A stretch of 64,000 nucleotides of DNA from Citrobacter sp. RHB25-C09 (lineage in GTDB: Bacteria; Pseudomonadota; Gammaproteobacteria; Enterobacterales; Enterobacteriaceae), in the NCBI RefSeq assembly GCF_013836145.1, contig NZ_CP057483.1:930001-994000 (forward strand), written 5' to 3'. The notes beneath the pieces were generated by a model. The model did not search any database, had not been told where the DNA came from, and saw only the letters and a list, made by a program, of their open reading frames with translations. Made by a program: the position numbers and the translations under genes. The number at the start of each line of letters is the position of its first letter. Position 1 is the stretch's first letter. Positions 8,297-17,504 of the stretch are shown in pieces.

Positions 8297-9151
8297 CTAC
8301 TGGGTTAATATCACGGTCTGGTTGTCGATCAACCGTGCCTGGCCGAGCCATGCGGCAACCAGAATTACCGCGCGTTGACTGCTTTCAGTCAGCTCTAACA
8401 GGGTGTCGGCATCGCGGATCTGAATGTCATCCGCACGGAAGCCTTTTTCAGTCAGTTCCTGCTCGGCAAGGGCAATAATCTCTTCCAGCTCACGTTCTCC
8501 CGCCTGGAGCTTTTCACTTATATGGCACATCACTTTGTATAAGCCCGGCGCGATCTTACGCTGTTCCGCCGTCAGATAACCGTTACGAGAACTGAGGGCC
8601 AGGCCGTCTTTTGCGCGAATAATCGGCACGCCAACGATTTCTATGTCGTAACCCATGTCGGCAACCATTTTGCGGATCAGCGCCAGCTGTTGGAAATCCT
8701 TCTCGCCGAAGCAGGCAATATCGGGCTGGACCAGGTTAAACAGTTTGCTCACGATGGTTGAAACGCCACGGAAATGCCCGGGGCGGCTGGCACCTTCCAG
8801 CATGGTGGAGAGACCGGGAACCTCGACATAGGTCTGGCCTTCGGTGCCCTGAGGATAAATCTGGTCCGGGGCGGGGGCAAACACCAGATCGGCTTTGCGC
8901 TTATTCAACTTTTCGCAGTCTTCCTGGAGTGTTCGCGGGTAACGCGCCAGGTCGTCCGGGTGGTCAAACTGCATTGGGTTAACGAAAATACTCACCACCA
9001 CCACGTCAGCGCGAGCTTTAGCTTCATCAACCAGTTTCATATGACCGTCGTGCAGATTGCCCATTGTGGGAACCAGTGCGATGCGTTTACCTTCCTGACG
9101 CAGGCGGCGAATATGCTGGCGCAGTAGCGGCAGGGTTTCAATTATTAACAC
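8297..9151 (-). CDS. panC: Pantothenate synthetase PanC
   Basis: PanC condenses pantoate with beta-alanine using ATP, through a pantoyl-adenylate intermediate, to give pantothenate. The 284-residue protein shows the nucleotidyltransferase HIGH-like motif (NLHDGHMKL) near residue 31, the SIFVNPMQF segment, and the KMSKS-like LALSSRNGYL motif near residue 185. It lies between panB and panD in the usual pathway cluster. A REP-type repeat occupies the panB-panC gap. The ribosome binding site AGGAG precedes ATG 9151. Confidence 0.97.
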   Translation of the reverse strand: MLIIETLPLLRQHIRRLRQEGKRIALVPTMGNLHDGHMKLVDEAKARADVVVVSIFVNPMQFDHPDDLARYPRTLQEDCEKLNKRKADLVFAPAPDQIYPQGTEGQTYVEVPGLSTMLEGASRPGHFRGVSTIVSKLFNLVQPDIACFGEKDFQQLALIRKMVADMGYDIEIVGVPIIRAKDGLALSSRNGYLTAEQRKIAPGLYKVMCHISEKLQAGERELEEIIALAEQELTEKGFRADDIQIRDADTLLELTESSQRAVILVAAWLGQARLIDNQTVILTQ

Positions 9152-9182
9152 AACATGACTCCTTTAGTTGCCAGAGGGGCAG

Positions 9183-9232
9183 GTAGGCCGTTGCCGGATA
9201 GCGCTACGCTTGTCAGGCCTACAGGGGTGACC
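9183..9232. repeat. REP-type palindromic repeat (panB-panC gap)
   Basis: The gap contains GTAGGCCG...GCCGGATA and GTCAGGCCTAC, the typical units of enterobacterial repetitive extragenic palindromes. Such elements form hairpins in the transcript and often stabilise upstream mRNA; here that would be panB. Confidence 0.7.
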
Positions 9233-9242
9233 ACCATAAAAA

Positions 9243-10034
9243 TTAATGGAAACTGTGCTCTTCGCCCGGATAGACGCCGGACTCAACTTCGGCAATATAC
9301 TGCCGCACAGCGGCACGCATGTCGCCTGCGGTGCTTAAGAAATTTTTGGCAAATTTCGGAATGTGACCACCGGTAATGCCGAACGCGTCATGCATCACCA
9401 GAATCTGTCCATCGGTCACGTTACCTGCGCCGATACCGATCACCGGAATAGAAAGCGCTTCGGTGACACGTTTGGCCAGTTCAACGGGAACACATTCCAG
9501 TACCAGCAGCTGTGCGCCCGCGTCTTCCAGGGCCAGCGCATCATCCAACAGAACCTGCCCGGCATCGCCGCGCCCCTGAATTTTATAACCACCGAAAATG
9601 TTTACCGACTGCGGCGTCAGGCCCAGATGTCCACACACCGGCACCGCACGCTCGGTCAGCATTTTTACCGTGTCGACTAGCCAGGCACCACCTTCGATTT
9701 TGACCATGTTAGCACCCGCGCGCATCACTATGGCCGAGTTTTCAAACGCCTGTTCTGGCGTGGCGTAGGCCATAAACGGCAGGTCGGAGAGCAGTAAGCA
9801 ATTTGGCGCGCCGCGGCGCACTGCGCGCGTATGGTAAGCAATATCTTCCACCGTAACGGGAAGGGTGGAATCATGCCCCTGAACGGTCATGCCCAGCGAA
9901 TCACCCACCAGCATGACGTTGATACCTTCGTCAGCAAACAGTTTCGCGAAGCTGTAATCATAGGCGGTGATGGTGGCAAAGCGCTTTTTCTCTTGCTTGC
10001 ACTTTTGCAGCAATGAGATGGTGGTCGGTTTCAT
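9243..10034 (-). CDS. panB: 3-methyl-2-oxobutanoate hydroxymethyltransferase PanB
   Basis: PanB transfers a hydroxymethyl group from methylenetetrahydrofolate to 2-oxoisovalerate, the first committed step to pantoate. It is cytoplasmic. The sequence shows the TIM-barrel motifs GDSLGMTVQGHDSTLPVT (metal-binding Asp), LLSDLPFMAYATPEQ, KIEGG and GIGAGNVTDGQILV. The length of 263 residues is normal. The AGGA ribosome binding site lies 6 bases before ATG 10034. The gene stands first in panB-panC-panD and has its own probable promoter upstream. folK lies beyond with only about 118 bases between. The E. coli K-12 fimbrial cluster found at that point is absent here. Confidence 0.97.
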   Translation of the reverse strand: MKPTTISLLQKCKQEKKRFATITAYDYSFAKLFADEGINVMLVGDSLGMTVQGHDSTLPVTVEDIAYHTRAVRRGAPNCLLLSDLPFMAYATPEQAFENSAIVMRAGANMVKIEGGAWLVDTVKMLTERAVPVCGHLGLTPQSVNIFGGYKIQGRGDAGQVLLDDALALEDAGAQLLVLECVPVELAKRVTEALSIPVIGIGAGNVTDGQILVMHDAFGITGGHIPKFAKNFLSTAGDMRAAVRQYIAEVESGVYPGEEHSFH

Positions 10035-10069
10035 AACACTTCCTGAAAGTGGACGGCATATTAAACGGC

Positions 10070-10097
10070 ATTCTAGCAGTCACATTCAGAGGGGCAA
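10070..10097 (-). promoter_or_regulatory. Probable panB promoter
   Basis: On the minus strand TTGCCC (10097-10092) and TAGAAT (10075-10070) are 16 bases apart and lie about 36 bases upstream of the panB start. This is a plausible sigma-70 promoter judged by eye only. Confidence 0.4.
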
Positions 10098-10152
10098 TGG
10101 TTTTAAGTCACCGTTTGGCGTGAAAGCCGTTAACGATAATTGAAGAGGGGAA

Positions 10153-10644
10153 TTACCAGCGTGCGGGTTTTTCTGCGCCAAGCGCAGTGAGTTGGTGTTG
10201 CAGAGAAATACCGTCAGGAAAAACCAGTTCAGGCGCGATTTCAAAAAGCGGCCACAGCATAAAGCCGCGATTCTTCATGTCGTAATGCGGAACGGTCAGG
10301 CGCTCGGTCGAGATAGTCCGATCGCCAAACAGCATAATATCGAGATCTAACGTGCGTGGCCCCCAGCGTTCGGCTTTGCGTACCCGACCTTGCTGTAGCT
10401 CAATGCGTTGCGTGTGGTCAAGCAGCGCTTCTGGCTCAAGGGCGGTTTCCAGCGCAACGGCGGCGTTCAGGTAATCGGGCTGATCCTGCGGACCGAGCGG
10501 CGGGGTGCGATAAAATGAGGAAACGGCGACGATCTGGCTGTCAGGGATTTCGCCGATTGCCTGGATGGCAGCATTGACCTGCTCAAGAGGAGAGGCCAGA
10601 TTGCTGCCAAGTGCGATATATACCCGTTGTCTTTCAGGCTGCAT
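10153..10644 (-). CDS. folK: 2-amino-4-hydroxy-6-hydroxymethyldihydropteridine pyrophosphokinase FolK
   Basis: FolK transfers pyrophosphate from ATP to 6-hydroxymethyl-7,8-dihydropterin, the step before dihydropteroate synthase in folate synthesis. The 163-residue product begins MQPERQRVYIALGSN and contains the SSFYRTPPLG segment and the signature RWGPRTLDLDIMLFG, whose two Asp bind magnesium. The frame is open further upstream within pcnB. The GAGGAAA ribosome binding site 9 bases before ATG 10644, and the E. coli protein length (159), fix this start. It follows pcnB by 19 bases and is clearly co-transcribed. The C-terminal tail diverges from E. coli. Confidence 0.93.
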   Translation of the reverse strand: MQPERQRVYIALGSNLASPLEQVNAAIQAIGEIPDSQIVAVSSFYRTPPLGPQDQPDYLNAAVALETALEPEALLDHTQRIELQQGRVRKAERWGPRTLDLDIMLFGDRTISTERLTVPHYDMKNRGFMLWPLFEIAPELVFPDGISLQHQLTALGAEKPARW

Positions 10645-10663
10645 CTGTGTTGGCTTTCCTCGC

Positions 10664-12055
10664 TTATTCCTCACGACGCGGCGCGCGTTTGCGTGGGCGA
10701 CGATGACGGCGGCGAGGTGCCGGGTCTTCTTCCAGTTCGTTAAGCATGCCTTTTTGTTCTGGTGGTGCTGAAACCTGGAACTCACCCCACCATTGCGCCA
10801 GACGCTGCAGTTCAGCGTTGTTCTCGACTTCGGCGCGCAGGGCCAGTAAGTCATAGGAGGCGCGGAATTTCGGATGTTCCATCAGCTTCCAGGCGCGTTT
10901 ACCCTGGCGACGGGACATACGCAGCTGCAATTGCCAGATGTCGCGGGTCAGCGAAGTCAAACGTTTAGGGATGGCCAGTGAACGGCAGGCTTCATCCAGC
11001 ACTTCATTCATCGCCAGCGCGAAGGCGTCATAGTAGGCCAGACCGCTTTCCTGGGCAATTTTCTGCGCCATCTCCAGCAGCGGATACCAGAACATCGCGG
11101 CAAACAGAAACGCCGGGTTTACACGCATATCGTTATGAATACGATTGTCGGTGTTTTTCAGCACCTGCACGATGATGCGTTCCATCGGGCTATCACCGTT
11201 TTCGGTAAAATAACGGGTGATGGTCGGGAACAGTGGCTGGAACAGACTGTATTCACGCAGCTTTTTATACGTTTCATAGCCGTAGCCCGCTTGTAGGAGC
11301 TTCAGCGCTTCTTCAAACAGGCGCGCAGGGGGAATGTCGTTAAGCAGCGTGGCCAGACGTGGGATCGGCTCAGCCGTTTCCGGGCTAATGCGCATATCCA
11401 ACTTCGCCGCAAAACGCACGGCGCGCAGCATACGTACCGGGTCTTCACGATAGCGGGTTTCAGGATTGCCGATCAGGCGAATGACGCCGTCTTTAAGATC
11501 CTGCATACCGCCAACGTAGTCGCGGACGGTGAAATCGGCGACGCTGTAATAAAGGCTATTGATGGTGAAATCGCGACGCTGGGCATCTTCTTCAATAGAT
11601 CCGAAAATGTTGTCACGCAGCAGCATACCGTTCTGCCCACGCTGAGAAGTTGTGCGATCGCTTTCGCTACCCTCATGGTGACCACGGAAGGTTGCCACTT
11701 CGATAATTTCCGGGCCAAACATGACGTGGGCCAGACGGAAACGACGGCCAACCAAACGGCAGTTGCGGAACAGTTTACGTACCTGATCCGGCGTTGCGTT
11801 GGTGGTGACGTCAAAATCTTTGGGCTTTTTGCCCAGTAAAAGGTCGCGGACGCCGCCGCCAACCAGCCAGGCTTCATATCCCGCTTTATTAAGCCTGTAC
11901 ATTACCTTCAGGGCGTTTTCACTGATATCTTTGCGGGAAATAGCATGCTGCTCGCGGGGGATGACCGTCATATGCGGACGGGCGACGGCAATTTCAGCCT
12001 CGCTCTCCTCGCGGCTTAGCACCTTGCGGCAAAAATTAGCGACTCGGGTAAAAAT
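10664..12055 (-). CDS. pcnB: Poly(A) polymerase I PcnB, AUU start codon
   Basis: PcnB adds poly(A) tails to RNA 3' ends, promoting decay; it is known for controlling ColE1-type plasmid copy number. The class II nucleotidyltransferase motif GGGVRDLLLGKKPKDFDV with the catalytic DxD is near residue 65. A very basic C terminus (RRRHRRPRKRAPRREE) is probably RNA-binding. Translation most likely begins at ATT (12055-12053), read IFTRVANF, preceded by a GAGGTG ribosome binding site. E. coli pcnB is known to start at AUU, which limits expression. An in-frame ATG at 12100 would add 15 unrelated residues and bypass this site. The product from ATT is 463 residues. Confidence 0.92.
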   Translation of the reverse strand: MFTRVANFCRKVLSREESEAEIAVARPHMTVIPREQHAISRKDISENALKVMYRLNKAGYEAWLVGGGVRDLLLGKKPKDFDVTTNATPDQVRKLFRNCRLVGRRFRLAHVMFGPEIIEVATFRGHHEGSESDRTTSQRGQNGMLLRDNIFGSIEEDAQRRDFTINSLYYSVADFTVRDYVGGMQDLKDGVIRLIGNPETRYREDPVRMLRAVRFAAKLDMRISPETAEPIPRLATLLNDIPPARLFEEALKLLQAGYGYETYKKLREYSLFQPLFPTITRYFTENGDSPMERIIVQVLKNTDNRIHNDMRVNPAFLFAAMFWYPLLEMAQKIAQESGLAYYDAFALAMNEVLDEACRSLAIPKRLTSLTRDIWQLQLRMSRRQGKRAWKLMEHPKFRASYDLLALRAEVENNAELQRLAQWWGEFQVSAPPEQKGMLNELEEDPAPRRRHRRPRKRAPRREE

Positions 12056-12152
12056 AGTGCACCTCGGTAGTGTCAAACAATATTCAAATCGATGACTCAA
12101 TGGCTTTCGGATTGCATGAATGCGAAAGCCAACGAGTAAAAATAGCGGCTAA

Positions 12153-13043
12153 TCATAGCTCAGCAAGACGCATTTTTACAATCGCCGATTCTGGCACTGC
12201 TGAAAGCGCCCAGTTTTCCACCGCATTTTGCAACAGTTGTTCCACCGACAACTCCTGCCATGCGGAATCGGCTGGCTGTCCGAGGAAGCGTAGCGCGGCA
12301 ATAAGTACCGGTCGGGGGTCGCTATGAGGCAGCGCAGGTGCATGATTCTGTTTAGAAAGTTTAGCACCTTGCGTATTGAGCGCCAGCGGCAGGTGAATAT
12401 AGCCCGGCGGTGTCCAGCCGAACTGCTGATACAACGAAATTTGCCGCACGGTGGGCTCAATTAAATCGGCACCGCGCACAATCTCGGTAACGCCCTGAAA
12501 ATGGTCGTCTACCACGACGGCCAGGTTATAGGCGAATAAACCATCACGACGGTGAATAATGAAATCTTCCCGCGCCAGTCGCTCATCGGCCTGGATTGGC
12601 CCACGTAGGGCGTCATGAAAGTGGGTGACCGGGTGAAATTGCTTAAGGCGGACTGCCGCATTCTCTGGCCCATTATGCAACTCACGGCAGTGGCCGTCGT
12701 ATATCCCGCCAATGCTTTGAATACGCGCGCGCGTACAGGTGCAGTAATAGCTCAGCCCGCGATCGCTAAGCCAGGCGAGCGCTTCGCGATAAGCGTCATG
12801 ACGCTGCGACTGCCATAACACGTCGCCGTCCCAGAACAGGCCATAATGTTCCAGCTGACGCAGGATCGTGTCTGCGGCACCGGGAACTTCACGGGGAGGA
12901 TCAATATCTTCAATACGGACTCGCCATATCCCCTGATGGGCGCGAGCCTGTAAATAGCTGCCCAGAGCGGCAATAAGGGAGCCAAAGTGCAGTTCGCCGG
13001 AAGGTGAGGGAGCGAATCGACCGATATAGTGTGAGTTCGTCAT
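12153..13043 (-). CDS. gluQ: Glutamyl-Q tRNA(Asp) synthetase GluQ
   Basis: GluQ attaches glutamate to the queuosine base at position 34 of tRNA-Asp, without using a separate tRNA acceptor end. It is a shortened glutamyl-tRNA synthetase: the catalytic domain is present (RFAPSPSGELHFGSL with the HIGH-like HFGS; GAKLSKQNHA as KMSKS-like) but the anticodon-binding domain is missing. The zinc-binding CTCTRARIQSIGGIYDGHC motif is intact. The length of 296 residues fits the family. The gene lies immediately downstream of dksA, separated by a hairpin terminator, and is known to be co-transcribed with dksA in part in E. coli. Confidence 0.95.
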   Translation of the reverse strand: MTNSHYIGRFAPSPSGELHFGSLIAALGSYLQARAHQGIWRVRIEDIDPPREVPGAADTILRQLEHYGLFWDGDVLWQSQRHDAYREALAWLSDRGLSYYCTCTRARIQSIGGIYDGHCRELHNGPENAAVRLKQFHPVTHFHDALRGPIQADERLAREDFIIHRRDGLFAYNLAVVVDDHFQGVTEIVRGADLIEPTVRQISLYQQFGWTPPGYIHLPLALNTQGAKLSKQNHAPALPHSDPRPVLIAALRFLGQPADSAWQELSVEQLLQNAVENWALSAVPESAIVKMRLAEL

Positions 13044-13053
13044 CTTTACGGAA

Positions 13054-13080
13054 AAATGAAAGGCGGGGGAAGCCCCCGCC
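13054..13080 (-). terminator. Terminator between dksA and gluQ
   Basis: On the minus strand GGCGGGGG pairs with CCCCCGCC (13080-13062) around a 3-base loop and is followed by TTTCATTTTT. It sits between the dksA stop and the gluQ start and would reduce read-through into gluQ. Confidence 0.75.
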
Positions 13081-13108
13081 TGTGGTCAACGTGATCAAAC
13101 GGAGGGGA

Positions 13109-13564
13109 TTAGCCCGCCATCTGTTTTTCGCGAATTTCAGCCAGCGTTTTGCAGTCGATGCACAGATCGGCCGTTGGACGCGCTTCCAGGCGACGGATAC
13201 CAATTTCAACACCGCAGGATTCGCAGTAGCCGAAATCTTCGTCTTCAACCTTTTTCAGCGTTTTCTCGATCTTTTTGATCAGTTTGCGCTCACGGTCACG
13301 GTTACGCAGTTCAAGGCTGAACTCTTCTTCCTGCGCGGCACGGTCTACCGGATCAGGGAAGTTTGCAGCTTCGTCCTGCATATGAGTAACGGTGCGATCG
13401 ACTTCATCCCTAAGTTGATTACGCCATGCTTCAAGAATACGCCTGAAGTGCGACAGCTGGGCTTCGTTCATATACTCTTCGCCCGGCTTCTCCTGGTACG
13501 GCTCCACCCCTGCGATGGCCAGAATACTCAGGGACGATGTTTTACGGTTTTGCCCTTCTTGCAT
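13109..13564 (-). CDS. dksA: RNA polymerase-binding transcription factor DksA
   Basis: DksA enters the RNA polymerase secondary channel and, with ppGpp, redirects transcription during the stringent response. The 151-residue protein shows the coiled-coil with its acidic tip (NFPDPVDRAAQEEE). The C-terminal zinc finger has Cys114, Cys117, Cys135 and Cys138 (CESC...CIDC). A Met six codons upstream (13582) is in frame. The AGGAGA ribosome binding site six bases before ATG 13564, and the known E. coli start MQEGQNR, decide for 13564. It is essentially identical to the E. coli protein as recalled. Confidence 0.97.
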   Translation of the reverse strand: MQEGQNRKTSSLSILAIAGVEPYQEKPGEEYMNEAQLSHFRRILEAWRNQLRDEVDRTVTHMQDEAANFPDPVDRAAQEEEFSLELRNRDRERKLIKKIEKTLKKVEDEDFGYCESCGVEIGIRRLEARPTADLCIDCKTLAEIREKQMAG

Positions 13565-13740
13565 GTTGCTTCTCCTTAACACGCACTATCGATCCCCATT
13601 GTAGGGGGAAAAATCAGGTCGCTATAAATAGCAGATGCTTTTCAGGATAGCAATTATCTAAACGTGACACTTGACAACCCTGTGAGGAAAAGCGTATTTG
13701 CGCACGCGACCAGAATATTAATTAACCAGTTGTTACGCCA

Positions 13741-14445
13741 TTATAAAATCATGGCTAATGGCTCTTTCAGAGTCATAGTATCGGCAGAAAGTTCCGCTTT
13801 ATAAATCAGAATTTCTACCCCCTTTTGCTGTGCTTCAATCAATAGTTGCGCATATTTCGCGTCAATATGGCGCGCGGGTGAAAACCGTGTAATGGCAGAA
13901 TGGAGCACGGCAAAGAAAATCACCGCGCGTTTGCCTTCCGCCGCTACGCTCATCAGTTCCCGAAGATGTTTCTGACCTCGTTCAGTGATGGCATCGGGAA
14001 AATAACCAAATTCGTCTTCCGCTAGCGTGACCGATTTCACTTCAATATAGCAGTCAGGCCGGGAATCTGCCTGTAACATAAAATCAATACGGCTGCGTTC
14101 GGCGCCGTATTTTACTTCGCTCTTCAGGGTGCTATATCCTGAAAGTTCTGAAATTCGATCCTGCTCAATAGCCTCTTTAGTCAGTCTATTTGCCCATAAT
14201 GTGTTAACACAAATAACGGCCCCATTTTGAGTTTCAGTTAATTCCCAAGTATGCGGATATTTGCGTTTAGTATTTTCTGACGTCGAATACCAGACCGTAT
14301 TGCCCGGTTGCGCACATCCGGTCATCGCGCCGGTATTTGGGCAGTGTAACGTGAGTTCATTACCGTCAGGTGTGATCACGTCCGCTAAAAAACGTTTATA
14401 GCGTTGAACCAGCGTGGCGCGTTGAAGTGGGGGAGTGAACTGCAT
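13741..14445 (-). CDS. sfsA: SfsA family DNA-binding/sugar fermentation stimulation protein
   Basis: This 234-residue protein matches SfsA of E. coli, named because its overexpression stimulates maltose fermentation in certain mutants; it has been reported to bind DNA. The sequence has the family's N-terminal OB-like region (KRFLADV, LTLHCPNTGAMTGC) and a nuclease-like core (RIDFMLQ, CYIEVKSVTL) resembling a PD-(D/E)xK fold. The true biochemical role is uncertain. It follows thpR by 14 bases and lies upstream of dksA, probably in one transcript with thpR. Confidence 0.93.
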   Translation of the reverse strand: MQFTPPLQRATLVQRYKRFLADVITPDGNELTLHCPNTGAMTGCAQPGNTVWYSTSENTKRKYPHTWELTETQNGAVICVNTLWANRLTKEAIEQDRISELSGYSTLKSEVKYGAERSRIDFMLQADSRPDCYIEVKSVTLAEDEFGYFPDAITERGQKHLRELMSVAAEGKRAVIFFAVLHSAITRFSPARHIDAKYAQLLIEAQQKGVEILIYKAELSADTMTLKEPLAMIL

Positions 14446-14459
14446 CTCTAAGTCCTTAA

Positions 14460-14990
14460 TTATTCATCGAGCGTCCAGCGCTGAAGTTGGGTGTAACGCG
14501 TGCGACCCCGGGTAAAGGAGGAGGCATAAAGTGCAAATTCTTTCACCGGGAACGACCAGCAAAAGCCGGGGGGCGGGATTGCCACTGCGTGGCTGGCATC
14601 GCGCAGGAGCGTAATATGCGGATGAAAGGGCTGCGGACTCTGGTAGCAACCACTGCGCGCGGCCTGAGAACGCAGCATACTAGCCAGTTGCAGTAAGCCA
14701 CGTGGCGACTGGCGCATCCCTAACCAGACGACGCGGGAACGCAGCCACTGCCCGGCGTCATCCAGCGTGAGGGTGAAACCCGACTGGCGAATGTTCCCTG
14801 CCATCGCAGCCAGCGCCTTTTGTTTGTCATCACTCACGTCGCCCAGGAATGCCAGCGTTAAGTGCAGGTTTTCAGCAGCGACAGGGCGTCCCGCTTCCGC
14901 TGGGAAGTGTTCCGCCCGCCAGTGGATAATGTGCTCGCGTACGGTTGATGGCAATTCAATCGCAAAAAACAGCCGTTTCGGCTCAGACAT
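14460..14990 (-). CDS. thpR: RNA 2',3'-cyclic phosphodiesterase ThpR (LigT)
   Basis: This 176-residue protein is of the 2H phosphoesterase family. The two catalytic His-x-Thr-x motifs are clear: HLTL near residue 43 and HITL near residue 125. In E. coli ThpR hydrolyses RNA ends with 2',3'-cyclic phosphate and can ligate tRNA half-molecules in vitro. It is cytoplasmic. It is divergent from hrpB, whose start lies 73 bases away, so this gap must hold both promoters. Confidence 0.93.
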   Translation of the reverse strand: MSEPKRLFFAIELPSTVREHIIHWRAEHFPAEAGRPVAAENLHLTLAFLGDVSDDKQKALAAMAGNIRQSGFTLTLDDAGQWLRSRVVWLGMRQSPRGLLQLASMLRSQAARSGCYQSPQPFHPHITLLRDASHAVAIPPPGFCWSFPVKEFALYASSFTRGRTRYTQLQRWTLDE

Positions 14991-15063
14991 CGTAGATACT
15001 CGGTAATGTATTAACGCGATGCTACAATGCAGCGCGAAGAATGTTAACCCTCCGGAGCCATTT

Positions 15064-17493
15064 GTGACGTCGTTGCCTGTTGCCGCTGTACTGCCTGAAA
15101 TACTTGCCGCCCTTGATACCGCCCCGCAGGTTCTGCTGAGCGCACCAACGGGTGCGGGTAAATCGACCTGGCTACCGCTGCAATTCCTCTCTCACCCCGG
15201 CATTGTTGGCCGAATTATCCTTCTGGAGCCGCGTCGGCTGGCGGCGCGTAACGTGGCGCAGCGGCTTGCGGAACTCCTCAATGAAAAGCCGGGAGAAACG
15301 GTCGGTTTCCGGATGCGGGCGCAAACCTGCGTGGGGCCGACGACGCGCCTGGAGGTGGTCACGGAAGGGGTGCTTACCCGAATGATTCAGCGCGATCCTG
15401 AGCTGAATGGCGTGGGGTTAGTGATTCTCGATGAATTTCATGAGCGCAGCCTGCAGGCGGATCTCGCGCTGGCATTGCTGCTGGATGTGCAGCAGGGATT
15501 GCGAGACGACTTGAAGCTATTGATCATGTCCGCCACGCTGGATAATGACCGCCTGCAGCAGCGTCTGCCACAGGCGCCGGTGATTGTTTCTGAAGGTCGT
15601 GCCTTTCCCGTGGAGCGTCGCTACCAACCGTTGCCCACCCATCTGCGTTTTGATGACGCCGTGGCTAACGCCACCGCGGAACTCCTGCGCCAGGAATCCG
15701 GCTCGTTGCTTTTATTTTTACCCGGCGTCGGGGAGATCCAGCGCGTACAGGAACAATTAAGCGCTCGCGTGGGCAGCGACGTGCTGCTCTGCCCGCTTTA
15801 TGGCACGCTTTCACTCAACGAGCAGCGCAAAGCGATTCTGCCCGCGCCGCAAGGTATGCGGAAAGTCGTGCTGGCGACTAATATTGCCGAAACCAGTCTG
15901 ACCATTGAAGGCATTCGTCTGGTGGTGGATTGTGCGCAGGAACGTGTCGCCAGATTCGATGCGCGTACCGGATTAACCCGACTGGTTACTCAGCGTGTTA
16001 GCCAGGCGTCAATGACCCAGCGCGCAGGGCGTGCCGGTCGTCTTGAACCCGGTATTTGTCTGCACCTGCTGGCGAAAGAGCAGGCGGAGCGTGCGGCAGC
16101 GCAGGGGGATCCGGAAATCCTGCAAAGCGATCTTTCTGGTTTGCTGATGGAGTTGTTGCAGTGGGGATGTAGCGATCTGGCACAGCTTACCTGGCTCGAT
16201 CTTCCGCCAGCGGTCAATTTTCAGGCGGCGAAACGGTTATTACAGCAGCTTGGCGCGCTGGAGGGGGAGCGTCTGAGCGCGAAGGGAAACCGCATGGCGA
16301 TGATGGGTAACGATCCGCGTCTGGCCGCAATGTTAGTCAGCACATCTGAACCCGATGATGCGGCTACCGCCGGGAAGCTTGCCGCTATTCTTGAAGAGCC
16401 GCCGCGCACGGGGAATACCGATCTTGGCGCGGCGTTTTCCCGTCCTCAATCCAACTGGAAGCAGCGTAGCCAACAGCTACTGAAACGACTGAACATTCGC
16501 AGCGGTGACGAGGATGCGTCGCGTATTGCGCCGCTGCTTGCCCAGGCCTTTGCCGATCGCATTGCCCGTCGACGTAGCCTGGACGGACGCTATCAACTGG
16601 CGAACGGGATGGGTGCCGCGCTGGATGCAGACGATGCGCTCGGACGACACGAGTGGCTGATCGCCCCTATGTTATTACAGGGAAGCACGGCTCCGGATGC
16701 GCGGATTTTGCTGGCACAGCCGCTGGATATTGATGCCCTTGTTCAGCGTTGCCCTGAGCTGTTAACGCAGTCAGACACCATTGAATGGGATGACACGTTA
16801 GGGACGCTGAAAGCGTGGCGCAGGCTGCGTATTGGGCAACTGACGGTAAAAGTACAGCCGCTGGCGAAACCTTCTGAGGAAGAATTGCACCAGGCAATGC
16901 TGAACGGGATTCGCGATAAAGGCTTACGCGTCCTTAACTGGACTCCCGAAGCCGAACAACTGCGGCTGCGTTTACATTGTGCAGCGAAATGGCTGCCGGA
17001 ACTCGACTGGCCTGCGGTTGACGAACCGACGTTGCTGGCTACGCTGGAAAGCTGGCTGCTGCCGCATATGAGCGGCGTTAAGTCACTGCGCGGGCTGAAA
17101 TCTCTGGATGTGTATCAGGCGTTACGTGGTTTGCTGGACTATCCGATGCAGCAACGTCTGGAGAGTTCGCTGCCCACACATTACACTGTGCCGACGGGAA
17201 GCCGGATTGCCATTCGTTATCATGAGGATAATCCCCCGGCACTGGCCGTCAGAATGCAGGAAATGTTTGGCGAGGCCAGCACGCCGACTATCGCCCAGGG
17301 GCGTGTGCCGCTGGTGCTGGAATTGTTATCCCCCGCGCAGCGGCCTTTACAGATTACGCGGGATTTAAGCGCGTTCTGGCAGGGGGCGTACCGCGAGGTG
17401 CAAAAAGAGATGAAAGGGCGCTATCCCAAACACGTGTGGCCGGACGATCCGGCGAATACCGCGCCGACGCGGCGCACCAAAAAGTATTCATGA
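15064..17493 (+). CDS. hrpB: ATP-dependent RNA helicase HrpB
   Basis: HrpB is a DEAH-family helicase of unknown cellular substrate. The motifs are in order: motif I APTGAGKST, motif II LDEFHERS, motif III MSATLD, and motif VI QRAGRAGR, followed by the HrpB-specific C-terminal domain. An ATG at 15019 is in frame. The GGAG ribosome binding site 8 bases before GTG 15064 gives a product of 809 residues starting VTSLPVAAVL, equal to the E. coli length, so I chose GTG. A REP-like palindrome follows before mrcB. Confidence 0.94.
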   Translation: MTSLPVAAVLPEILAALDTAPQVLLSAPTGAGKSTWLPLQFLSHPGIVGRIILLEPRRLAARNVAQRLAELLNEKPGETVGFRMRAQTCVGPTTRLEVVTEGVLTRMIQRDPELNGVGLVILDEFHERSLQADLALALLLDVQQGLRDDLKLLIMSATLDNDRLQQRLPQAPVIVSEGRAFPVERRYQPLPTHLRFDDAVANATAELLRQESGSLLLFLPGVGEIQRVQEQLSARVGSDVLLCPLYGTLSLNEQRKAILPAPQGMRKVVLATNIAETSLTIEGIRLVVDCAQERVARFDARTGLTRLVTQRVSQASMTQRAGRAGRLEPGICLHLLAKEQAERAAAQGDPEILQSDLSGLLMELLQWGCSDLAQLTWLDLPPAVNFQAAKRLLQQLGALEGERLSAKGNRMAMMGNDPRLAAMLVSTSEPDDAATAGKLAAILEEPPRTGNTDLGAAFSRPQSNWKQRSQQLLKRLNIRSGDEDASRIAPLLAQAFADRIARRRSLDGRYQLANGMGAALDADDALGRHEWLIAPMLLQGSTAPDARILLAQPLDIDALVQRCPELLTQSDTIEWDDTLGTLKAWRRLRIGQLTVKVQPLAKPSEEELHQAMLNGIRDKGLRVLNWTPEAEQLRLRLHCAAKWLPELDWPAVDEPTLLATLESWLLPHMSGVKSLRGLKSLDVYQALRGLLDYPMQQRLESSLPTHYTVPTGSRIAIRYHEDNPPALAVRMQEMFGEASTPTIAQGRVPLVLELLSPAQRPLQITRDLSAFWQGAYREVQKEMKGRYPKHVWPDDPANTAPTRRTKKYS

Positions 17494-17504
17494 GTTGTAG
17501 CTGT

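Noticed and set aside
10645..10854. 70-residue N-terminal extension of FolK
   Set aside because: It overlaps the 3' end of pcnB in another frame; the ribosome binding site and family length support ATG 10644.
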